Made by a program: the position numbers and the translations under genes. DNA of 64,000 nucleotides from Amycolatopsis balhimycina FH 1894 (GTDB lineage Bacteria; Actinomycetota; Actinomycetes; Mycobacteriales; Pseudonocardiaceae), in contig NZ_KB913037.1 in NCBI RefSeq assembly GCF_000384295.1, positions 5,824,822 through 5,888,821 of the forward strand, in the 5' to 3' direction. The notes under the pieces were generated by a model that worked only from the letters and a program-made list of their open reading frames with translations, made no database searches and had not been told where the DNA came from. Below, one piece after another: positions 44,967-52,588 of the stretch (its first letter is position 1; each line of letters starts with the position of its first letter).

Positions 44967-45221
44967 TCAGGGCCCTGGTCGACGCGCGACGGCGCACCAA
45001 GCGAACTCGTCCGGCTCGTCGGACGGCCCGATGAAGTACATGACCGTGATCATCAGCAGGCACACCGGCCCGACCAGTCGATCAGCTCCCGCGTGACGTC
45101 GTCCGAACTCGCGGTCGACCGCCCAGTGGTGCGTTCCGCCCAGGTACCAGTCGTAGACGCGCGCCGCGGACGGCTTCTCCGTGTCGACCCCGGCGGGCGC
45201 GATCGGCGCGGTATCGCTCAT
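44967..45221 (-). pseudogene. Internally deleted copy of the DUF574 methyltransferase
   Basis: 84 aa from ATG 45221, in frame and overlapping the upstream stop (ATGA). The N-terminal 42 or so residues (GVDTEKPSAARVYDWYLGGT then WAVDREFGRR), a middle segment (VGPVCLLMITVMYFIGP) and the C-terminus (FAWCAVARRPGP) each match the neighbouring gene at 45218, but the pieces between, including the SAM site, are missing in two large in-frame deletions. It cannot be a working methyltransferase of this fold; whether the short protein is made is unknown. Confidence 0.75.
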
Positions 45222-46072
45222 GCACCCGGTTTCTCCGCGACGGCGCACCACGCGAACGGGCGGGCCTCCGCCTCCAGGGCGTTGATCTTCCGGTCGGGCC
45301 GCCAGTCCGGCAGGTGCACGATGCCCGGCTCCAGCACGGTCCAGTCGCCGAACAGCGGCTCGATCTCCTCGCGGTCGCGCAGCCACACCGGGTTGCTCGT
45401 CTTCCGGTACTGCTCGACGAACCAGCGCAGCCCCTCCAGGTACGGGCCGTCGCCGTCGCCCTCGCTCATCTGCGAGATCGCCAGCCAGCTGCCCGGCGCG
45501 AGCGCGTTCCGGTACGCCTCCAGCAGGCCTTCGGGGTCGTCGTCCGGCCCGACGAAGTGCAGTACCGCCGCCATGATCAGGCAGACCGGCTTCGAGAAGT
45601 CGATGAGCCGCTTGGTCTCTTCGGCGCGCAATACGGCCTTCGCGTCGCGCATGTCGGCCTGGACGATGCCGGCCCAGTCGGTCGCCACGCCTTCTTCGAG
45701 GATGAGTGTCGCGTGGGCGACGGCGACCGGCTCGTAGTCGACGTAGACGACCTTCGCGTCGTGGTCCTCGGGCAGCTCGGCCTCGACGACCTCGTGCACG
45801 TTCCCGGCCGTCGGGACCCCGGAGCCGAGGTCGACGAACTGCCGGATCCCGGCCCGCAGCGCCGCCCGCACCGCGCGGTTCATGAACTCGCGGTTCTGCT
45901 TCGAGCCCGGGCGCACGAGCGGCCACTGCTGCTCCATGCGCCTGCCGAACTCGCGGTCCACGGCCCAGTTCTGCGTACCGCCCAGGTACCAGTCGTAGAT
46001 CCGGGCCGCGGACGGCTTCTCGGTGTCGACGCCTTCGGGCGCTCTCGGCGCGGCGTCCCGCTGCTCGGTCAC
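45218..46072 (-). CDS. DUF574 family SAM-dependent methyltransferase
   Basis: 284 aa from GTG 46072, with GAGGGGAG upstream. The actinobacterial DUF574 pattern: VDTEKPSAARIYDWYLGGTQNW, SKQNREFMNRAVRAAL, FVDLGSGVPTAGNVHEVV (SAM-binding loop), YVDYEPVAVAHA, FSKPVCLIMAAVLHFVGPDDDP and a C-terminal PFAWCAVAEKPG. Substrate unknown. Members are often encoded near regulatory genes in actinomycetes; here its only neighbour is its deleted duplicate. Confidence 0.85.
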   Translation of the reverse strand: MTEQRDAAPRAPEGVDTEKPSAARIYDWYLGGTQNWAVDREFGRRMEQQWPLVRPGSKQNREFMNRAVRAALRAGIRQFVDLGSGVPTAGNVHEVVEAELPEDHDAKVVYVDYEPVAVAHATLILEEGVATDWAGIVQADMRDAKAVLRAEETKRLIDFSKPVCLIMAAVLHFVGPDDDPEGLLEAYRNALAPGSWLAISQMSEGDGDGPYLEGLRWFVEQYRKTSNPVWLRDREEIEPLFGDWTVLEPGIVHLPDWRPDRKINALEAEARPFAWCAVAEKPGA

Positions 46073-46144
46073 TTTCAGGCTCCCCTCGCGGCTCCCGGGC
46101 CTAAGCCTATAAGGACCGGGCACCGAGGGTAATCCTCCAGAGGT

Positions 46145-47089
46145 TCACCGAACGGCTGGTCGACGCTGCCAGTACGTCCACAGCGGGCGGTAGCCCTGCG
46201 CGTACCAGAACGGCGTCGACAGCGGGTTCGCCGCTGCGTGGTGCAGCAGGACGACGTCGGCGCCCTCCTCGTCGAGGACGTGGTGCGCGTGCGTGGCCAG
46301 CGCCGTGCCGACGCCGGACGACCGCGCGGCCTCGGCGACGGCCAGTGACGACAGGTAGCCGACGCGGGTCGCGGCGACGCGGTCGCTGATCCAGCCGGTC
46401 TCGCCGGGGTGCTGGACGTTCACCATGCCGAGCGGACGGCCGTACAGCTCCGCGATCCACAGCGGCGGCTCGGGCCGGTTCAGCTGCTCGGCGAGGTCCT
46501 TGGCCATGATGTCCTCGACGCCGGCGCGCCAGTTCACCGTGCCGTACTGGGCGTCGTACGAGTGCAGCTCCATGCCGAGCGCCACCACGGTTTCGAGGTC
46601 GCCGGGCTCGGCACGGCGGATCTTGACCCCCGGCGTCCCGCGCGGGCTTCCCGGGATCAGCCGCTCGGCCGGGCGGACCGCGATCACCCGCAGCGGCGCG
46701 AAGCCGTGGTGCAGCATTTCGCGCGCGCCGGCGGCGTCCCGGCTGGCGCGCGGGACGATCGCCGCGGTCTCCGTGTCGCCGCGCTCGGCGACCGCGCGCA
46801 GATGTTCATCCCATCGAGTGAGGAGTGCGTCGAGGGCGGCCGCCGGGTGCGGGCCGGCCAGCTGGAGGTCGAGCCGGTGCTCGGTCAGCGCCCGCCACGG
46901 CGCGTTCGGGGCGTCCTGGTCGACCTGGATGCGCGAGGCGAGGCCGGAGGCGGCCGAGTCGCCGGTCGCCACCTCCAGCACCACGGCGCTTTCGGCCGCT
47001 TCGAACGGAGAAGAACCGGGGAGCAGGGAATCCACCGCCGCGAGCCGCGCCGCGTGTTCGGTGGCAATCACGTCGCTGTGCATGGGCAC
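46145..47089 (-). CDS. GNAT family N-acetyltransferase
   Basis: 314 aa from GTG 47089, with ATG 47083 as alternative. The C-terminal half is a GNAT domain: VKIRRAEPGDLETVVALGMEL, VGYLSSLAVAEAARSSGVGTAL (acetyl-CoA pyrophosphate loop) and HHAAANPLSTPFWYAQGYRPLW. The N-terminal half (residues 1-150) looks like a degenerate second GNAT fold. Substrate unknown. Divergent from the GGDEF/EAL gene; the interval contains a palindromic repeat copy. Confidence 0.8.
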   Translation of the reverse strand: MPMHSDVIATEHAARLAAVDSLLPGSSPFEAAESAVVLEVATGDSAASGLASRIQVDQDAPNAPWRALTEHRLDLQLAGPHPAAALDALLTRWDEHLRAVAERGDTETAAIVPRASRDAAGAREMLHHGFAPLRVIAVRPAERLIPGSPRGTPGVKIRRAEPGDLETVVALGMELHSYDAQYGTVNWRAGVEDIMAKDLAEQLNRPEPPLWIAELYGRPLGMVNVQHPGETGWISDRVAATRVGYLSSLAVAEAARSSGVGTALATHAHHVLDEEGADVVLLHHAAANPLSTPFWYAQGYRPLWTYWQRRPAVR

Positions 47090-47156
47090 ATTGAAGCGCT
47101 ACCTGGGCGTCCGTGTGCAGGGAACCACCCGGCTCCCGGCCACCCTGATGTCTTGC

Positions 47157-47210
47157 GGGGGTCCGGGTGGCGGAGCCCCCGGCCCGGGGCGAAGCCACGG
47201 TTGTCACAGT
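47157..47210 (+). repeat. GC-rich palindromic repeat copy in a divergent intergenic region
   Basis: Starts GGGGGTCCGGGTGGCGGAGC and ends TTGTCACAGT. Opposite orientation to the copies at 10431; same orientation as the one at 51060. It lies between the GNAT and GGDEF/EAL starts. Confidence 0.75.
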
Positions 47211-47378
47211 CACTCGGTGGTCCGTGCAGGTCAGCGCGTTCGAGGCATTGTTAACCCTGGGGTGATCTCCTACTGTCTCGAAAGGGACACGGGTACGCCC
47301 TCCGGGGTACGGTATGGCCCTTGTCCACACCCGAAGTCACGGATCAGCACCGGTGGACAAGCCGGGAGGGAAGGTCGG

Positions 47379-50024
47379 ATGCCGGACACCAACGCCCACG
47401 GCGACGCCGTCGCGCAGGCGCAGCCCGGGCCGGGAGCCGCTTCCGGGACACCACCGCAGCCCGCCTCCGCCGAAGCCCGCACCGACGAACGCCGGTTCCG
47501 CGCGTACACCTTCACCGTCCTGACCATCGGGCTCGTCGCCGCGTTCGCCGTCGGCTCGTGGCTGCCGTTCCAGTGGGACACCAAGCTCCTGTGGATCGGG
47601 CCGGTGCTCGCGGTCGCCTTCCTGCTCGCCGAGCAGCTCGGCATCAACGTCGACGTCCGCAGCGGCATCTCCTGGACGATCTCCTTCACCGAGATCCCGC
47701 TCGTCATCGGGTTCTTCATCGCGCCGTTCGAGGTCGTGCTGGCCGCGCACCTGATCGCCGGCATCGGCACGCTGCTGGCGCGGAAGGTCGCCGGCCGCGT
47801 CCTCTACAACGCGGGCGCGTTCCTGCTCGAGATCACCGGCGCGTTCGCGGTCGCGGGGCTGGTGAAGTACCTCGCCGGCCCCGGTGACCGGATCCCGTGG
47901 CTCGCCGCGCTCGCGGGCACCCTGACCGCGCCGCTGGTGAGCACACTGCTCGCACTGGCCGCGGTTCGCGTGCTGCGACGCCGGATGCGCGTGAGCACCG
48001 CCGTCCGGCTCACCGGGCGGATCCTCGTCGTCGGCTTCGTCAACGCGTCCGTCGGCCTCTCCGGGTACCTCGTCATCTCGACCACGCCCAAGGCGTGGCC
48101 GCTGGTGCTCGCCGTCTTCCTCGGCCTCACCGCGCTGTACTGGGCGTACTCCGACCTGCTGCGCGAGCAGCGGGACATGGAGGCGCTCTCGGACGTCAGC
48201 CTGATGGTGGCCCGCTCCGGCCAGCAGGCCGCGGCGCGCCCGGCCAGCGGCGCCGACGAGCTCGTCGGCGGCGTCGACGTCCGCGAGTGGGCGACGATCG
48301 CCGAGCGCATCAAGGACCAGCTCGCCGCGGGCCGTGTCGTGCTGCGGCTGCGGCTGGAGCAGAAGGACACCATGCGGGTCGTCGTCGCGGGCGACGACCT
48401 GCCGCCCGCCGACCCCGCCGCCGACGACCCGCTGCTGCGGCTGCCCGGCGCACACGTCCGCCACTTCCGGATCACCGAGGCCAACCCCGACGTCCGCGCG
48501 GCGCTGCTCGACCGCGGCGCGCAGGAGGCGCTCGTCGTCCCGCTGCGCAGCGCGAACCGGCTGCTCGGCGTCGTCGAGGCGCACGACCGGCTGTCCCGCT
48601 GGCGCGGGTTCGGCAAGTACGACGTCCAGCTGCTCGGCACGATGGCCAGCCACCTCGCGACGTCGCTGGACAACCGGCGCCTGGTGGCGACGCTGCGCCA
48701 CGACGCCTACCACGACCCGCTCACCGGGCACCTCAACCGGCAGGGCTTCCGCCAGGTGGCGAAGGAGCCGTTGCGGGACTTCGCCAACGCTGTGGTGCTG
48801 CGGATCGACCTCGACGTCTTTTCGACGGTCAGCGACGCGCTCGGCTACGCCTGGGCCGACCGGATGGTCGTCGCCGCCGGCCGCCGCATCCGCGACGCGC
48901 TCGGCCCCGACGTCCCGCTCGCCCGCCTCGAAGGCGCGTCCTTCGCGGCGCTGCTCGTCGGCTGCCCGCCGGAGGACGCCCACCACGCGGCCGAACGGCT
49001 GCGGCAAGAGCTCTCCGCGCCGTACCCGGTCGACCGGCTGTCGGTCGAGGCGAACGCGATGATCGGCTACGCGACGACGTCCACGGACGAACCCGGCGAC
49101 GTCGTCGACGTCGAAGGCCTGCTGCAGCGCGCCGACGTCGCCGTCCGCGCGACGAAGGGCGGCGAAGAGGTCCGCGGCTACGTGCCGAGCATGGGCCAGA
49201 TCTTCCTGCGGCGCTTCCAGATGGTGACGCAGTTCCGGCAGTCCCTCGAGGACGGCCAGGTCAGCGTGCACTACCAGCCGAAGATCACCCTGCCGAACCG
49301 GCAGGTGCAGGGCGTCGAGGCGCTCGTCCGCTGGGTGCACCCGGAGTTCGGCAGGCTCGGCCCGGACGAGTTCGTCCCGGCCATCGAAGCGGCGGGCCTG
49401 ATCGGCGTCCTGACGTCGTTCGTGCTCGGCGAGGCCCTGAAGCGCTGCCGCAAGTGGCTCGACGAGGGCCTGCGGATCTCGGTGGCGGTCAACCTGTCGG
49501 TGCGCAACCTCGCCGACGAGGACTTCCCGAACAAGGTGGCCCGCGAGCTGGAGCGCGTCGGCATCCCGCCGGAGCTGCTGACGTTCGAGCTGACCGAGTC
49601 CGGTGTGATGTCCGACCCGCAGAAGGCGCTGCCGATCCTGCGCGAGCTGCACTCGCTGGGCATCACCCTGGCGGTGGACGACTTCGGGACGGGCTATTCG
49701 TCGCTGGCGTACCTGCGTCAGCTGCCGGTCGACCAGGTCAAGATCGACAAGAGCTTCGTCCTCGGCATGGGAACCGACCTGGGTGACCTCGCCGTGGTGC
49801 GCTCGATCGTCGAGCTGGGCCACTCGCTCGGCCTGACGGTGGTCGCCGAGGGCGTCGAGGAGGACGTGGCCCGCGACCAGCTCGAGGCGATGGGCTGTGA
49901 CGTCGCCCAGGGTTACCTGATCTCGCGCCCGCTGCCGGAGGACCGCTTGGAGGCGTGGCTGCAGGCCCGCACGGCGCGCTCGCCGGGGCGGCACTCGGAG
50001 ACCGTGCTGACCCTGCTGACCTGA
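47379..50024 (+). CDS. Membrane GGDEF/EAL protein with degenerate GGDEF and intact EAL domain
   Basis: 881 aa from ATG 47379. Residues about 45-230 hold six or so membrane helices. A GAF-like linker (about 290-400) follows, then a GGDEF domain (about 440-590) whose signature is EGASF instead of GGDEF, so cyclase activity is unlikely. The EAL domain (about 620-875) keeps EALVRW, NLSVRNL, FELTESGV, DDFGTGYSSLAYL, VKIDKSFV and VAEGVEE, so it is probably an active c-di-GMP phosphodiesterase. It links c-di-GMP to envelope signalling; the stimulus is unknown. Confidence 0.9.
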   Translation: MPDTNAHGDAVAQAQPGPGAASGTPPQPASAEARTDERRFRAYTFTVLTIGLVAAFAVGSWLPFQWDTKLLWIGPVLAVAFLLAEQLGINVDVRSGISWTISFTEIPLVIGFFIAPFEVVLAAHLIAGIGTLLARKVAGRVLYNAGAFLLEITGAFAVAGLVKYLAGPGDRIPWLAALAGTLTAPLVSTLLALAAVRVLRRRMRVSTAVRLTGRILVVGFVNASVGLSGYLVISTTPKAWPLVLAVFLGLTALYWAYSDLLREQRDMEALSDVSLMVARSGQQAAARPASGADELVGGVDVREWATIAERIKDQLAAGRVVLRLRLEQKDTMRVVVAGDDLPPADPAADDPLLRLPGAHVRHFRITEANPDVRAALLDRGAQEALVVPLRSANRLLGVVEAHDRLSRWRGFGKYDVQLLGTMASHLATSLDNRRLVATLRHDAYHDPLTGHLNRQGFRQVAKEPLRDFANAVVLRIDLDVFSTVSDALGYAWADRMVVAAGRRIRDALGPDVPLARLEGASFAALLVGCPPEDAHHAAERLRQELSAPYPVDRLSVEANAMIGYATTSTDEPGDVVDVEGLLQRADVAVRATKGGEEVRGYVPSMGQIFLRRFQMVTQFRQSLEDGQVSVHYQPKITLPNRQVQGVEALVRWVHPEFGRLGPDEFVPAIEAAGLIGVLTSFVLGEALKRCRKWLDEGLRISVAVNLSVRNLADEDFPNKVARELERVGIPPELLTFELTESGVMSDPQKALPILRELHSLGITLAVDDFGTGYSSLAYLRQLPVDQVKIDKSFVLGMGTDLGDLAVVRSIVELGHSLGLTVVAEGVEEDVARDQLEAMGCDVAQGYLISRPLPEDRLEAWLQARTARSPGRHSETVLTLLT

Positions 50025-50104
50025 GGTTTTGCTCTTTCGCGACCCCGGCTGCACGGCCGGGTGACGCGGGTTGGTAATCTTTCCAAGTCCTCGCGAGAGG
50101 CCAG

Positions 50105-50177
50105 GCCCCTTTAGCTCAGTCGGCAGAGCGTCTCCATGGTAAGGAGAAGGTCTACGGTTCGATTCCGTAAAGGGGCT
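50105..50177 (+). tRNA. tRNA-Thr (GGT)
   Basis: 73 nt. Acceptor GCCCCTT/AAGGGGC, discriminator T; anticodon loop ATGGTAA with GGT on stem TCTCC/GGAGA; T-arm TACGG-TTCGATT-CCGTA. Confidence 0.95.
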
Positions 50178-50227
50178 CACGACCTCAGCCGCGTCACGCC
50201 TGCGTGTCGCGGCTTGGGTCATGTAAG

Positions 50228-50300
50228 GGCGGTGTAGCTCAGTTGGCAGAGCAAGCGGCTCATAATCGCTGTGTCGCCGGTTCAAGTCCGGCCACCGCTA
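50228..50300 (+). tRNA. tRNA-Met (CAT), elongator type
   Basis: 73 nt. Acceptor GGCGGTG/CACCGCT, discriminator A; anticodon loop CTCATAA with CAT on stem AGCGG/TCGCT; T-arm GCCGG-TTCAAGT-CCGGC. The first pair is G-T, not the mismatch of initiator tRNA. Confidence 0.92.
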
Positions 50301-50351
50301 CGCGGTAACGACTGGGGCTGGCCCCCGGGACCTGAGAGAGAAGGAAACGCT

Positions 50352-50516
50352 GTGGCTGCCACCGACGTGCGACCCAAGATCACGCTGGCGTGCGAAGAGT
50401 GCAAGCACCGCAACTACATCACCAAGAAGAACCGGCGCAACAACCCGGATCGCCTGGAGATGAAGAAGTTCTGCCCGAACTGCGGTACGCACCGGACGCA
50501 CAAGGAAACTCGCTGA
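50352..50516 (+). CDS. rpmG: 50S ribosomal protein L33
   Basis: 54 aa from GTG 50352 (AAGGA upstream). [20 protein letters not shown], then [12 protein letters not shown] and [17 protein letters not shown]: zinc-binding L33 with two Cys-x2-Cys pairs. Position directly after tRNA-Met and before hadA is the conserved actinobacterial order. Confidence 0.95.
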   Translation: MAATDVRPKITLACEECKHRNYITKKNRRNNPDRLEMKKFCPNCGTHRTHKETR

Positions 50517-50543
50517 CCGCGTAGCGCGTTCACACCAGCTCGA

Positions 50544-50576
50544 AGAAGCCGCCCTGGCCTGCCCAGGGCGGCTTCT
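50544..50576 (+). terminator. Terminator after rpmG
   Basis: 14-base arms AGAAGCCGCCCTGG / CCAGGGCGGCTTCT with a 5-base loop, between rpmG and hadA. Confidence 0.75.
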
Positions 50577-50598
50577 CGCTGTTGGTAGCCTCGTCGCC

Positions 50599-51048
50599 GT
50601 GCCCTTGGACCAGTCGTTCACCGGGCGGAGCTATCCGCCGCAGACCAGCTACGAAGTGAGCCGGGAGAAGATCCGGGAGTTCGCCGACGCGATCGGCGAC
50701 GCCAACCCGCTCTACCGCGACCCGGAGGCGGCCCGCGAAGCCGGCCACCCCGACGTGATCGCCCCGCCGACCTTCCTCACGATCATCAACCTCGCCTCGA
50801 TCAACGCGATCGTCACCGACCCCGAGCTCGGCCTCGACTACTCGCGGATGGTGCACGGCGACCAGGGCTTCACCTACACGCGCCCGGTGTTCGCCGGCGA
50901 CCTGCTCGAGGTGACCACCCACATCGACGCGATCATGACCCGCGCCGGCAACGACTTCATCAGCCTGCGCGCGGACATCACCGACGCGGCAGGCCAGAAG
51001 GTCTGTTCCACCCGCGCGCAGCTGGTGGTCCGAGGGGAGAACGCGTGA
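50599..51048 (+). CDS. MaoC-like (R)-hydratase, HadA type
   Basis: 149 aa from GTG 50599. FAS1-like MaoC N-terminal (hot-dog) domain: FTGRSYPPQTSYEVSREKIR, FADAIGDANPLYRDPEAAR, IAPPTFLTIINL, YTRPVFAGDLLEV. It lacks the catalytic hydratase-2 Asp/His and should pair with HadB. In mycobacteria HadAB is the dehydratase of the mycolate FAS-II; Amycolatopsis-type genera lack mycolic acids, so another fatty-acid elongation role is likely here. GTGA overlap with hadB. Confidence 0.87.
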   Translation: MPLDQSFTGRSYPPQTSYEVSREKIREFADAIGDANPLYRDPEAAREAGHPDVIAPPTFLTIINLASINAIVTDPELGLDYSRMVHGDQGFTYTRPVFAGDLLEVTTHIDAIMTRAGNDFISLRADITDAAGQKVCSTRAQLVVRGENA

Positions 51049-51503
51049 ACACCGCTTACGGGGGTCCGGGTGGCGGAGCCCCCGGCCGGGGCGAAGCCCC
51101 GCATGTCACAGTCGGCGACGAACTGCCCGCCCTCGAGGTCCGGATCACCCGTGAGCAGCTGGTCCGCTACGCCGGGGCGGCGCTGGACTTCAACCCCATC
51201 CACTGGAACGAGGCGTTCGCGAAGGACGTCGGCCTGCCGGACGTCATCGCGCACGGCATGCTGACGATGGCGGTGGCCGGCCGCATCGTCACCGACTGGC
51301 TCGGCGACCCGGGACGGCTGGTCGACTTCAGCGCCCGCTTCACGCGCCCGGTGGTGGTGCCGAACACGCCGGAGGGCGCGCTGGTCGAGATCACCGGCAA
51401 GGTGGCCGACGTCAAGGACGACGGCATCGCCCGCATCGACCTGGTGGTGAAGTTCGACGGCAAGGCGGTCCTCGGCAAGCCACAGGCCCTGGTCCGCCGC
51501 TGA
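51045..51503 (+). CDS. MaoC-like (R)-hydratase, HadB type, with repeat-encoded N-terminus
   Basis: 152 aa from GTG 51045, coupled to hadA by GTGA. The first 20 or so codons (NTAYGGPGGGAPGRGEAPHV) lie in the palindromic repeat; no in-frame start exists between there and VGDELPALEV, where the family core begins. The hydratase-2 motif is intact: YAGAALDFNPIHWNEAFAKD and GLPDVIAHGMLTMA (Asp and His). It catalyses dehydration of 3-hydroxyacyl thioesters with HadA. The usual hadC is not next; a 28-base-arm hairpin follows. Confidence 0.87.
   Translation: MNTAYGGPGGGAPGRGEAPHVTVGDELPALEVRITREQLVRYAGAALDFNPIHWNEAFAKDVGLPDVIAHGMLTMAVAGRIVTDWLGDPGRLVDFSARFTRPVVVPNTPEGALVEITGKVADVKDDGIARIDLVVKFDGKAVLGKPQALVRR
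51060..51112 (+). repeat. GC-rich palindromic repeat inside the start of hadB
   Basis: GGGGGTCCGGGTGGCGGAGC ... GGGGCGAAGCCCC ... TGTCACAGT. It begins 15 bases after the hadB GTG and is read in frame. Confidence 0.8.
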
Positions 51504-51528
51504 GGCGTCGCCTGGCCGCACACGCCTC

Positions 51529-51587
51529 AAAGCCGTGAATGGCACATTAAGGGACTCTAAGTCCCTTAATGTGCCATTCACGGCTTT
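51529..51587. terminator. 28-bp perfect inverted repeat between convergent genes
   Basis: Perfect 28-base arms (51529-51556 and 51560-51587) with a 3-base loop, between hadB and the convergent SGNH gene. Starts AAAGCCGTGAATGGCACATT. Acts as terminator or is a mobile palindromic element. Confidence 0.75.
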
Positions 51588-51603
51588 CCGCCCGAAGCCA
51601 TCG

Positions 51604-52505
51604 CTAAGGCAGCTTGAGGATCGCCAGCACGGCGTCGGCCATGCCCTGCTCGCCGCGCGCGTTCGGGTGCAGCGGCGCGGCGGGTGAAGCCGGCAACACG
51701 CCCTCCACCCAGCGCTGGTCGGAGGCCGAGCAGACGTCGTGGCCCTTGCCGGGCGTCGCCGTGTCGGCGTAGCCGGCCCGGTGGGCGTCCGCCTGGTCCT
51801 CCAGCATCTTGTTCAGCTTGCCGAGCGCTTCGCGGAAGTACGCGATGTCGCCGGCGCCGAACGGCAGGGTGGGCCAGCAGCCGTCGCCGTCGGGCAGCAC
51901 CGTCGGGTAGCCGACGACCACCACCTTCGCCTTCGGGGCTTTCTTGTGGATGCGGTCGAGGACCGCGCCGACCTTCGGCGCCGTCGCGTCGATCCGCTCG
52001 GCAAGCTGGTCGTGCCCGCCGGCGGTCAGCCGGTCCTTGCACGGCGACGCTTCCTGATGCGCCGTCGCGCAGCCCGCCGCGTCGAGAAGAAGCCGACGTC
52101 GTTGCCGCCGATGCCGATCGTCACCAGCGTCGTCTCCGCCGTGACGGCGTCCAGCTGCGGCGGGTTCGTGCCGTTCCCGGTCTTCTGCGCGGCGGTCAGG
52201 TGCGCGGTGGTCGCGCCGCTACAGCTGACGTCGGCGAACTGGGCCGGCTTCAGCTTCGCCGAGACGAGGTGCGGGTAGTTGTCGTCCGAGCGCTCGCAGC
52301 CCGCGGGCGTGCCTGCCTGCCGCCCGGTCCGCGGCGACGACGTGTACGAGTCGCCGAGCGCGACGTAGCTGCCGGTGCCGCCGCCGGTGTTCGCGCCGTC
52401 CGGCGGCGCCGACGACGAGCCGTGCTGCCACTTGTAGTAGCCGAAGGCCAGTACCCCGACCACGAACACGACCACCAGGCAGCCGCCACCGCTCTTCTTC
52501 GCCAC
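51604..52505 (-). pseudogene. SGNH/GDSL hydrolase with a frameshift
   Basis: The frame from 52505 gives a membrane-anchored or signal-bearing N-terminus (GGGCLVVVFVVGVLAFGYYKW), then block I YVALGDSYTSS and block III TIGIGGNDVGFF. At about 52084-52092 the TTCTTCTC run shifts the frame; the continuation DAAGCATAHQEASPCKDRLT, VVVVGYPTVLP and the C-terminal block with Asp/His (PASPAAPLHPNARGEQGM) is read in another frame to 51604. Both halves together make one complete SGNH lipase/esterase of about 300 aa. A natural frameshift or a sequence error is possible; the ends are intact. Confidence 0.8.
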
Positions 52506-52588
52506 TTCTTCGTTTCTACCGAACCGCGTGCCCCGGTGGTCTCGTCAATCCGGGTGATCCGCGGCGCCGGCCTCGGACGAGAGTTGCG

